From: Lutibacter sp.
Lineage (GTDB): Bacteria; Bacteroidota; Bacteroidia; Flavobacteriales; Flavobacteriaceae
Length of the DNA: 6,189 nucleotides
Reading direction: 5' to 3'
Assembly (NCBI GenBank): GCA_030599055.1
Contig: JAUVOS010000154.1
Coordinates: 1-6,189 of the forward strand
Below, piece by piece: positions 1 to 5,680 of this stretch (position 1 is the first letter of the stretch; the number at the start of each line of letters is the position of its first letter). The translations under genes were made by a program, and so were the position numbers. The notes beneath the pieces were generated by a model. That model had not been told where the DNA came from, searched no databases, and saw only the letters and a program-made list of their open reading frames with translations.

Positions 1-188
1 AACCCACCTTCTAATGCGTTGTCAAAAGGTATGTGACAACGATGCAAAAAACCTTTCCATTAGTCTCCGTTCATTTCCACCCAAATCCATCCCATAGAGG
101 AAATTTGCTTAAACTGCATAATTGTTAAAGGAGAATTTTTTTTGCTCTAATATCCCAACAAATATAATTTGGAGGCGCAAATGATTAG
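1..188. other. Left-edge stretch without a convincing gene
   Basis: No reading frame on either strand looks like a gene. Minus-strand frames with an ATG close after at most about 22 codons. One plus-strand frame is open from the left edge to a TAG at 92-94, so the tail of a plus-strand gene cannot be fully excluded, but its translation has no recognisable character. The part nearest the neighbouring membrane-protein gene (150-188) continues that gene's frame for 13 sense codons after its TGA, up to a TAG at 147-149, and may be leftover coding sequence. The part at 11-63 holds the pseudoknot-like complementarity listed separately. There is also a weak 6-base inverted repeat, ATTTCC at 73-78 and GGAAAT at 99-104, and a run of eight T at 136-143 with no GC-rich stem before it. 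Confidence 0.6.
11..63 (+). other. Candidate structured RNA element: H-type pseudoknot inside a closing stem
   Basis: Three perfect complementary pairs nest and cross here. The outer stem is CTAATG (11-16) with CATTAG (58-63). The hairpin stem is CGTTGTCA (17-24) with TGACAACG (34-41). AAAGGT (25-30), in that hairpin's loop, pairs with ACCTTT (51-56) beyond the hairpin. This makes 20 Watson-Crick pairs within 53 bases in the order of a classical H-type pseudoknot. The plus strand is the better orientation: the connector across the 8-bp stem (42-50) is 9 bases and A-rich, as in many natural pseudoknots, and the 3-base linker is 31-33. The first connector has zero bases, which is tight and may require opening of the terminal A-T pair. 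On the minus strand the zero-length loop would have to cross the shallow groove, which is less likely. I do not recognise a known riboswitch or ribozyme consensus. It could also be an end structure of a mobile element. Confidence 0.4.
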
Positions 189-683
189 TCAACCGAACAA
201 GAAATTAAAAATGATACTTTTTGAAAAGGCTAAAAAGATGTTTTTAAGATAATTCCAATATGCATTTTTATTCCATACAAAAATAAATGGGCTAAAAAAG
301 ATAAGTAAATGTCCAGTTATTAAATACAATACAAATCGATACGGTATTGTTACATCGTCAAACCCAACTTGATTGTTTGGCAAACTAAAATAATAAACGC
401 CTAAAAACAACAAAGGAATAGCAATTAACCAATATTTATCTTTCTGTTGCGCTTCCTTAAAATAACGAATTAACAAACGTGTGGCAATAAGCCAACTCAT
501 TCCCAATATAAAAACTAAAATGGGTTTTATATAGGAAAACTCAACATCGCTATCTACTTCTTGTCCAACGTACCAAATCAAATAGACTGTTCCTAAAATT
601 GCCCAGATAAGTGTAACAGGAAAGTTTAGAAAAGCTTTTTTTGCTTTGCCTAAAATTTTATTAAATGATGAAAATATTTTCAT
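189..683 (-). CDS. Four-helix membrane protein, probable truncated N-terminal part of a DUF4153-family protein
   Basis: The 164-residue product is strongly hydrophobic with about four membrane segments (residues 21-40, 53-71, 84-101 and 117-137) and a basic N-terminus. Its layout resembles the start of Bacteroidota DUF4153 membrane proteins: a Lys-rich start, then FPVTLIWAILGT, a YYFSLPN segment, and a YRFVLYLITGHLL helix followed by NAYWNYLKNIFL. Those proteins are, from memory, several hundred residues long, and their function is unknown. This one stops at LFG just as the next helix should begin. After the TGA the same frame continues for 13 hydrophobic-leaning codons (LIICASKLYLLGY) before a TAG, which suggests a nonsense mutation or deletion in a once longer gene. 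The ATG start lies 7 bases after the menE stop, so the two genes are probably co-transcribed. The family call rests on pattern memory; a genuine short membrane protein is the alternative. Confidence 0.7.
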   Translation of the reverse strand: MKIFSSFNKILGKAKKAFLNFPVTLIWAILGTVYLIWYVGQEVDSDVEFSYIKPILVFILGMSWLIATRLLIRYFKEAQQKDKYWLIAIPLLFLGVYYFSLPNNQVGFDDVTIPYRFVLYLITGHLLIFFSPFIFVWNKNAYWNYLKNIFLAFSKSIIFNFLFG

Positions 684-690
684 AATTAAA

Positions 691-1740
691 CTATTTATAA
701 GTGTTCCAAAAGCTCGATGTTTCTTTTCGATTCACTTTATTATTATTCGAACGTATAAAGGCATCAATAAAATAGATTTCTTTGGGGAACTCATATTTAC
801 TCAAAGATGATTTGGATAACACTCGTCCAATCGTATCTAAAGGTTTTTTAGATTCGATAAACAAACAAACTTTGCTCCCTAACTTTTCATCTGGAATACC
901 GGCGATAAAAAAAGGTTGCGATATGTGTGGTGCTAATTTCAATTCAATTTGCTCTGGAAAGAGTTTAACGCCTCCACTATTAATGATATTATCATATCTA
1001 CCAATCCACTCGAATTCGGTATTAGAAATAAATCTTACAATATCATTTGTAACAACAATCTCATCGGCAATAGTGGGTGCATCAATCAACAAGCAATCTC
1101 TTTTATCGATTGATAGGTTTAGGTTTGGCAAGCATGTATAATACTTATTTGAATCATTTGAAAGCTTTTTAACCGCAATATGCGTAATGGTTTCCGTCAT
1201 GCCATAAGTTTGATACACCGAAACAGGAATCTGGATCAAGGCTTGTTCTAAGACATAAGAAATTGGTGCACCGCCAACTATTAGTTTCTTTATTCGATGT
1301 AATTCATCCAAAGAATTCTGAGCTTGCAAAGGAACCATAGCACCAAAATCATAATGCGATTTCGTATCTTTTAGTGGATTTGAATTGGGTGCAACTACCT
1401 CTAAATGCCAACCCAAAGAAAGGGCGCGAACCCACATCATTTTACCAGCAATAAAATCAGATGAAAGACAGTGCAATGCTTTTGTTTTCTGTGGTAGATC
1501 AAAGAAAGAAGCTGTGGCTTGCGCCGAATTTAGCAATTTTCTTTTTTGAAGTTCAATTTGTTTTGGTTTCCCGGTAGAACCTGATGTTTGTACAAATATT
1601 TTATCCGATTCATCTAATAAAGACTTTAAAAAGCAGTGACTCTCTGGAAATTCATTTTTGACATACTCCAAAAAACCAGTTACGTCTATAAAAGATTGGT
1701 TTTGCAGTCTAAAGTCCGGATGAATCTGTATTGGTGACAA
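691..1740 (-). CDS. menE: o-Succinylbenzoate-CoA ligase (AMP-binding enzyme of menaquinone synthesis)
   Basis: MenE activates o-succinylbenzoate with ATP and joins it to coenzyme A, a cytoplasmic step of menaquinone (vitamin K2) synthesis. Adenylating-enzyme motifs appear in order: the phosphate-binding loop TSGSTGKPK (residues 52-60), SSDFIAGKMM (93-102), YQTYGMTET (176-184), TNDIV (231-235, Asn where Gly is usual, Asp kept), GRYDNIINSGG (247-257), and a C-terminal NNKVNRKE whose Lys335 is the likely adenylation lysine. At 349 residues it is shorter than the 450-500 residues of many MenE proteins, but this compact form is usual in Flavobacteriia. The start is TTG: an in-frame TAA lies directly before it, and the next Met is only at residue 101, inside the enzyme core. 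Other acyl-CoA ligases are possible, but length and the SADF/SSDF-type segment favour MenE. Confidence 0.88.
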   Translation of the reverse strand: MSPIQIHPDFRLQNQSFIDVTGFLEYVKNEFPESHCFLKSLLDESDKIFVQTSGSTGKPKQIELQKRKLLNSAQATASFFDLPQKTKALHCLSSDFIAGKMMWVRALSLGWHLEVVAPNSNPLKDTKSHYDFGAMVPLQAQNSLDELHRIKKLIVGGAPISYVLEQALIQIPVSVYQTYGMTETITHIAVKKLSNDSNKYYTCLPNLNLSIDKRDCLLIDAPTIADEIVVTNDIVRFISNTEFEWIGRYDNIINSGGVKLFPEQIELKLAPHISQPFFIAGIPDEKLGSKVCLFIESKKPLDTIGRVLSKSSLSKYEFPKEIYFIDAFIRSNNNKVNRKETSSFWNTYK

Positions 1741-1759
1741 TTAAAATAGATTTGATTTT

Positions 1760-1767
1760 CAAAGTTA
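1760..1767 (-). promoter_or_regulatory. Probable -7 promoter element for menE
   Basis: Read on the minus strand this is TAACTTTG, an exact match to the Bacteroidota -7 consensus TAnnTTTG. It lies 19 bases before the TTG start of menE, so the mRNA leader would be short. No clear -33 TTG is seen at the expected spacing, which lowers confidence. It sits between the menE start and the heptad repeat array upstream. Confidence 0.45.
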
Positions 1768-1787
1768 CGAATTATTCACGAGCTCTT

Positions 1788-1850
1788 AGTCTGTAGTATA
1801 TAGTCTGTAGTATATAGTCGGTAGTCGGTAGTCGGTTGTATTCAGTTAAC
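1788..1850. repeat. Degenerate 7-base tandem repeat array, nine units
   Basis: Read on the plus strand, nine consecutive 7-base units fill this stretch. AGTCTGT and AGTATAT alternate twice (1788-1815), AGTCGGT follows three times (1816-1836), then come two diverged units, TGTATTC and AGTTAAC. The alternating part shows that a 14-base pair of units was duplicated as a block. The array lies between rfbB and menE and is non-coding. Units such as TCGGTTG recur in the array at 4848-4882, so the arrays belong to one loose family. Confidence 0.85.
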
Positions 1851-1861
1851 AATCATCTGCC

Positions 1862-1889
1862 CAAAGCTCAAAGCTCATAGCCCAAAGCT
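1862..1889. repeat. 7-base tandem repeat array touching the rfbB stop codon, four units
   Basis: Four units on the plus strand read CAAAGCT, CAAAGCT, CATAGCC and CAAAGCT. The last base of the last unit (1889) is also the last base of the rfbB TAA stop, so the array begins exactly where translation of rfbB ends. It is separated from the array at 1788-1850 by 11 unrelated bases. Confidence 0.8.
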
Positions 1890-2935
1890 TATTCCCCATA
1901 CATCTTTTTATAATACTCCTGATAAGCTCCAGAAGTAACATTTTTTAGCCAAGAGGAATTTTGCAGATACCAGTCAACCGTTTTTGACAAACCTTCCTCA
2001 AAAGTTACCTGTGGTCCCCAGTTGAGTTCGGCTTGAATTTTTGAGGCATCAATAGCATAACGTTTGTCGTGTCCTGCTCTGTCTTTTACAAAACGTATTA
2101 ATTTTTCTGAAGTTCCTTCCGGTTTTCCTAATTTTTCATCTAATTGTTTGCATAAAAGATGAATTAGGTCAATATTGGTCCACTCGTTGAGTCCGCCTAT
2201 ATTATACGTTTCTGCATTTTTTCCTTTATGGAAAATTTTATCTATAGCCAAAGCATGATCCGTAACATACAACCAATCTCGTGTATATTGTCCATCTCCA
2301 TAAACAGGTAGTTCAATACCATTTTGGATATTGTGAATAAACAAAGGAATCAACTTTTCAGGAAATTGGTTCGGACCATAATTATTAGAACAATTACTAA
2401 TCTTATACGGCATTCCAAAAGTATTTCCAAAGGAACGCACCATATGGTCAGAAGCTGCTTTGGAAGCGGCGTAGGGAGATTGAGGATCGTAGGAAGTTTC
2501 TTCAGTAAACAATCCTGTTTTTCCTAAGGATCCATATACTTCATCTGTAGATATATGATAGAATTGTTTTCCCTCAAAATTATCTTTCCAAAGTTTGATA
2601 AAAGCATTTAATAAATTTGACGTTCCCAACACATTGGTTTCTATAAAAGCATTTGGATTGGTGATGGAACGATCTACATGACTTTCAGCTGCTAGATGAA
2701 TAACGGCATCAAAACGATATTTTTCAAACAATACATTTACAAAGGGAATGTCTTTAATATCGCCTTTTATAAATGTATAATTGGGTGCATTGACAATGTC
2801 TGTCAGATTTTCCAAATTCCCTGCATAAGTCAAAGCATCTAAATTGTATATATGATAATTAGAATATTTGTTGACAAAATGACGAACTACGTGCGAACCA
2901 ATAAATCCTGCACCACCTGTTATTAAAATGTTCAA
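1889..2935 (-). CDS. rfbB: dTDP-glucose 4,6-dehydratase
   Basis: This cytoplasmic NAD-dependent enzyme turns dTDP-glucose into dTDP-4-keto-6-deoxyglucose, the precursor of dTDP-rhamnose and other deoxysugars for surface polysaccharides. It is an extended short-chain dehydrogenase. The Rossmann loop GGAGFIG is at residues 7-13, the cofactor-binding acidic segment LDALTYAGN at 32-40, the TDE triad (Thr130, Asp131, Glu132) in HISTDEVYG, and the catalytic YxxxK at Tyr155 and Lys159. The 348 residues are the family's normal length. The start is TTG: the usual N-terminus (MKILITGGAGFIG in relatives) aligns with it exactly, there is no in-frame ATG upstream, and an in-frame TAA lies 27 bases before the start. 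The leader directly upstream is made of heptad repeats, with no visible ribosome-binding site or -7 element. No other dTDP-sugar gene is in the window, so it stands apart from a polysaccharide cluster here. Called rmlB in other nomenclature. Confidence 0.95.
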   Translation of the reverse strand: MNILITGGAGFIGSHVVRHFVNKYSNYHIYNLDALTYAGNLENLTDIVNAPNYTFIKGDIKDIPFVNVLFEKYRFDAVIHLAAESHVDRSITNPNAFIETNVLGTSNLLNAFIKLWKDNFEGKQFYHISTDEVYGSLGKTGLFTEETSYDPQSPYAASKAASDHMVRSFGNTFGMPYKISNCSNNYGPNQFPEKLIPLFIHNIQNGIELPVYGDGQYTRDWLYVTDHALAIDKIFHKGKNAETYNIGGLNEWTNIDLIHLLCKQLDEKLGKPEGTSEKLIRFVKDRAGHDKRYAIDASKIQAELNWGPQVTFEEGLSKTVDWYLQNSSWLKNVTSGAYQEYYKKMYGE

Positions 2936-2963
2936 AGTATAGAGTATAGAGTTAAAAAGTTAA
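2936..2963. repeat. 7-base repeat array directly before the rfbB start
   Basis: On the plus strand two perfect AGTATAG units (2936-2949) are followed by two diverged units, AGTTAAA and AAGTTAA. The first base of the array is the base before the TTG start codon of rfbB, so in the mRNA the leader just before the start would read CUAUACU twice. AGTATAG differs by one base from the AGTATAT units at 1795-1801 and 1809-1815. The stretch 2964-2981 that follows is AT-rich and may hold further decayed units. Confidence 0.7.
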
Positions 2964-2981
2964 TAGTTTGTAAAGTTTAAA

Positions 2982-3030
2982 GCATATCGCGTATTGCATA
3001 TCGCATATCGCATATCGCGTACCACACACT
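2982..3030. repeat. 7-base tandem repeat array touching the sppA stop codon, up to seven units
   Basis: On the plus strand GCATATC occurs at 2982-2988, 2996-3002, 3003-3009 and 3010-3016, with the variants GCGTATT (2989-2995) and GCGTACC (3017-3023) in the same register. A last, diverged unit (ACACACT, 3024-3030) would enter the sppA stop codon at 3029-3031. This is the most regular array in the window. No intrinsic terminator with a T-run is seen after sppA, so read-through into rfbB is plausible. Confidence 0.85.
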
Positions 3031-4783
3031 ATTTTATTTCCAAAGTAAAAGGCATTCTAGTTTGTGCTCCTCGCATTTTAGAAAAGGATTGCAATTCTTT
3101 ATACACTTTATAATTTTCAGCACCAATTTCTTCTATGATTATTTCTTCTTTTGATTTCATAAAAGGATTTGCGGACATTGCATCTTTTAGACTTTTCTTA
3201 TAACGCGGATAACTTGTTGTTTTGTATTCCGTAAGATCTACCAAAGAGGCGGCATAAGCAACAGCATCATCTAAATTACCTAATTCATCTACCAATCCAT
3301 TTTCTATAGCTTCTTTACCTGTCCAAACACGACCTTGCCCAATAGCATCAACCGCTTCAAAACTCATGTTACGCCCTTCTGCTACATGATTTATGAATGT
3401 TGTATAAATCTCATCAATGCTTCCTTTTACAAAATCATGAAACTCTTGAGTCAAAGGTTCAAATGCCGAGTAAGAAGGTCCTTTGTTTGTAGAGACTTGT
3501 TCTGCATTAATACCCATTTTACCCGCTACAACACTTAAATTTGGCAGCGCACCAAAAACACCGATTGAACCTGTAATAGTAGTAGGTTCTGCATAGATTT
3601 TATCTGCATTACAAGCGATATAATAACCTCCTGAGGCAGCTAAATTACCCATAGAAACAACGACTGGTTTTTCTTTTTTTGTCAACTCAATTTCGCGCCA
3701 AATCAAATCAGAAGCTAAAGCACTTCCTCCCGGTGAATTTACACGTAATACGATGGCTTTGATGTTCTTTTTCTCACGCATTTTTTTAAGTGCTTTAATG
3801 ATGGATTCTTGACCGATATAGTTTTCGTCACCTTTTCCATATCGTATTTCACCTTGTGCATATAAAACACCTATTTTATCTTTTGCTGTTGATTTTACAC
3901 GTCCTTTACCTGTAGAAATGTAGTCTTTTAATGAAATTTTTTCTAACTTTTTATCTGTATCTATTCCCACTAAAGCTTTTAATTTACTTTCGTATTCATC
4001 GACATAAATTGCATTGTCAATCATCCCATTTTTAATTGCTAAACTTGTAGTTCGTGTTCCTAAATCATTTGCTATAGTATTTAATTCTTCAGTTGTTTTA
4101 TTTCTACTGACTGCAATATCATCCATAAATTCTCCCCAAATAGAATGTAAAAATGATTCTGTTTGCTCTCTATTCGCCTCACTCATTTCGTTGGCGATAA
4201 AGCCTTCCATAGCACTTTTATATTTTCCATGACGAATAACTTCCATCTTTACACCATATTTATCTTGAAAATCCTTGTAGTACATCCTTTCTGATGTTAG
4301 ACCATGAAAATCCACAAAACCAACCGGGTTTACATAAATCGAATCAGCGACCGAACTTAAATAATAATTCTTTTGGGTAAATACATCTGCATAAGCTGTA
4401 ATAAATTTACCACTTTCTTTAAATTCAAGTAGCTTATTACGAATAGCTTGAACCTGTGCAATACCAGATTTAAGATCGAGAATCTCTATACTTAGACCTT
4501 TAATATTAACATCTGTTTTGGCATTTTCAATTGCATTTATGATTTTTGTCAGCGCGATTCGTTTATCATTTTCTCCAAATATTTCGTCTAGTGGATTATC
4601 GCTTTTTGGGGCATAATCAACTACTTTTGGTTCTAATTTTAGAGTTAAAACCGAATTGCTTTTAACGGTTATCTTCTCTTTGCTCTCAATAGCGGTTGCT
4701 ATAACAGCAAAAATCATAAAAAATAAGAATAACGCTATGATTGTTCCTAAAATAGCTGCTAAAAGATTACGTAAGAATTTCAT
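3029..4783 (-). CDS. sppA: Signal peptide peptidase SppA, 67-kDa two-domain type (peptidase family S49)
   Basis: SppA is a membrane-anchored protease that degrades signal peptides left in the membrane after protein export. The 584 residues match the long, two-domain form of the family. A single N-terminal helix (about residues 7-32) anchors it, with the bulk expected outside the cytoplasm. Two S49 domains follow. The first carries the general-base lysine in GKYKSAMEGF (Lys189), and the second carries the nucleophile in GNLAASGGYYIA (Ser384), giving the Ser/Lys dyad known from E. coli SppA. VNSPGGSA (348-355) and TGSIGVFG (404-411) are further S49 hallmarks. The ATG start is well placed just before the anchor helix, and a promoter-like element lies 36 bases upstream. 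It stands alone between two repeat-filled gaps, so it is probably transcribed from its own promoter. No defect is seen. Confidence 0.95.
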   Translation of the reverse strand: MKFLRNLLAAILGTIIALFLFFMIFAVIATAIESKEKITVKSNSVLTLKLEPKVVDYAPKSDNPLDEIFGENDKRIALTKIINAIENAKTDVNIKGLSIEILDLKSGIAQVQAIRNKLLEFKESGKFITAYADVFTQKNYYLSSVADSIYVNPVGFVDFHGLTSERMYYKDFQDKYGVKMEVIRHGKYKSAMEGFIANEMSEANREQTESFLHSIWGEFMDDIAVSRNKTTEELNTIANDLGTRTTSLAIKNGMIDNAIYVDEYESKLKALVGIDTDKKLEKISLKDYISTGKGRVKSTAKDKIGVLYAQGEIRYGKGDENYIGQESIIKALKKMREKKNIKAIVLRVNSPGGSALASDLIWREIELTKKEKPVVVSMGNLAASGGYYIACNADKIYAEPTTITGSIGVFGALPNLSVVAGKMGINAEQVSTNKGPSYSAFEPLTQEFHDFVKGSIDEIYTTFINHVAEGRNMSFEAVDAIGQGRVWTGKEAIENGLVDELGNLDDAVAYAASLVDLTEYKTTSYPRYKKSLKDAMSANPFMKSKEEIIIEEIGAENYKVYKELQSFSKMRGAQTRMPFTLEIK

Positions 4784-4819
4784 GGTATTTAATTTATAAA
4801 TGTTCTAATTAACAAGTCG

Positions 4820-4827
4820 CAAATGTA
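4820..4827 (-). promoter_or_regulatory. Probable -7 promoter element for sppA
   Basis: The minus strand reads TACATTTG, an exact match to the Bacteroidota TAnnTTTG element, 36 bases before the sppA ATG. Transcription starting a few bases downstream would give a leader of about 30 bases. The nearest upstream TTG leaves only 12 bases between the elements, shorter than the usual 17-21 or so, so the -33 part is not convincing. It lies on the sppA side of the inverted heptad arrays. Confidence 0.5.
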
Positions 4828-4847
4828 CAGAGATTGTTACAATATTC

Positions 4848-4882
4848 TGTTGTCAGTTGTCGGTTGCCGGTTGTCAGTTGTC
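4848..4882. repeat. 7-base tandem repeat array, left arm of an inverted pair, five units
   Basis: Five units on the plus strand read TGTTGTC, AGTTGTC, GGTTGCC, GGTTGTC and AGTTGTC, without interruption. They vary mainly at the first and sixth positions of the unit. The array faces a second one at 4892-4933 of opposite polarity, with GGTTTTTTT between them. Confidence 0.85.
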
Positions 4883-4924
4883 GGTTTTTTTACAACTGAG
4901 AACTGAGAACTGTTAACTGTTTAC
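4849..4924 (-). other. Long imperfect hairpin formed by the facing heptad arrays after the rhomboid gene
   Basis: At the centre TCAGTTGT (4874-4881) and ACAACTGA (4892-4899) pair perfectly over 8 bases around a 10-base loop. Pairing continues outward in blocks of about five or six (including G-T pairs), interrupted by one to three mismatched positions at intervals of about seven, out to around 4849/4924. In the rhomboid mRNA this would lie directly behind the stop codon and might act as a transcript end or RNA-protecting structure. It is not a classical intrinsic terminator: the A/T-run is in the loop, not after the stem. Confidence 0.5.
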
Positions 4925-4933
4925 TGTTAACTA
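4892..4933. repeat. 7-base tandem repeat array, right arm of an inverted pair, six units
   Basis: Six units on the plus strand read ACAACTG, AGAACTG, AGAACTG, TTAACTG, TTTACTG and TTAACTA. The last three bases of the last unit are the stop codon (TAG on the minus strand) of the rhomboid gene. The units are roughly the reverse complement of those at 4848-4882, for example ACAACTG against CAGTTGT. Confidence 0.85.
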
Positions 4934-5680
4934 ATTCCACCGTTTAAACTGACTCTTTTGAAAATAAAGCATTAACAGATAACCGATTAAAGCACCTCCT
5001 ACATGTGCAAAGTGCGCGATTCCTCCGCCACCAAAACCTCCAAATATTGAGAATCCTGTTAAACCAGAAAACAAGTCCAAAGCCACAATAGCAGGAATAA
5101 AATACTTTGCCTTGATGGGTACAGGTACAAAAATCAACATCAATTCTATGTTTGGAAACTTAAAAGCAAAGGCTACTAAAACCCCATAAATTGCACCGGA
5201 TGCTCCTACTGCAGGTGTGTGAAAGATCTGATAAAACTCTCTCAGTTTATCTCTTGGCACTGCCGTTTCAATTGCAGGATTGTATTTTCCTGTTTCTAGA
5301 ATATTTTGAACATCATCTGTTGTTAAACCTGTAGCAAGTAGATTTTCATAAATAGTATTAAATTGATAGTAATTTACTAAAGTGTAAATTATACCAGCAC
5401 CCAAACCAGCTGCAAAATAAAAGAACAAAAATTTATTCCGTCCCCACATATTTTCTAACGGACTACCAAATGCCCACAGAGCATACATGTTAAAGAGTAT
5501 GTGCATAAATCCACCATGCATAAACATATGCGTGACAAATTGCCAGAAATTAAATTGTGGATTTTTGGGATAAAACAATGCCATTTTTGCCATGACAACA
5601 TCTCCCAATGTCATGCTGGCTATGAAGAATATTGCATTTATAATAATTAAATGCTTTACGGTGTCAGTTATTCGCATCAT
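4931..5680 (-). CDS. Rhomboid-family intramembrane serine protease
   Basis: Rhomboids cut transmembrane segments inside the membrane; the substrate here is unknown. The 249 residues form about six membrane helices (near 9-28, 54-74, 83-103, 158-175, 190-210 and 225-241). Family hallmarks are all present: WQFVTHMFMHGGFMHILFN (46-64) with the His60-x3-Asn64 pair, GASG (159-162) with nucleophile Ser161, and AHVGG with catalytic His226. A polar stretch of about 50 residues (roughly 104-155) separates the third helix from the GxSG helix. A glycine-rich FGGFGGGG (213-220) precedes the last helix. The start overlaps the mutL stop in ATGATG: using the first ATG the overlap is 4 bases, and a second ATG follows at once. 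Either start gives translational coupling to mutL. Nothing ties it functionally to mismatch repair, so the pairing is probably operon convenience. Confidence 0.95.
   Translation of the reverse strand: MMRITDTVKHLIIINAIFFIASMTLGDVVMAKMALFYPKNPQFNFWQFVTHMFMHGGFMHILFNMYALWAFGSPLENMWGRNKFLFFYFAAGLGAGIIYTLVNYYQFNTIYENLLATGLTTDDVQNILETGKYNPAIETAVPRDKLREFYQIFHTPAVGASGAIYGVLVAFAFKFPNIELMLIFVPVPIKAKYFIPAIVALDLFSGLTGFSIFGGFGGGGIAHFAHVGGALIGYLLMLYFQKSQFKRWN

Noticed and set aside
120..145. Intrinsic terminator at the T-run 136-143
   Set aside because: No GC-rich stem precedes the T-run on the plus strand, and on the minus strand it reads as an A-run.
1..188. A tRNA gene or known riboswitch at the left edge
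   Set aside because: No tRNA-like T-arm sequence or cloverleaf, and no match I recognise to preQ1, SAM-II or similar small pseudoknot riboswitches.
782..1141. A plus-strand open frame of 119 codons
   Set aside because: It lies wholly inside menE on the other strand and its translation has no family character; the menE motifs show which strand is coding.
2324..2527. A plus-strand open frame of 67 codons inside rfbB
   Set aside because: Antisense to well-conserved rfbB residues, so a shadow frame.
2935..2943. TATACTTTG as a -7 promoter element at the rfbB start
   Set aside because: The spacing between TA and TTTG is wrong for TAnnTTTG, and it overlaps the start codon itself.
1788..3030. CRISPR array
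   Set aside because: The repeats are adjacent 7-base units without spacers, and no cas gene is present.
3335..4232. Two plus-strand open frames (3335-3538 and 4014-4232) inside sppA
   Set aside because: Both are antisense to conserved S49 peptidase sequence and have no recognisable features.
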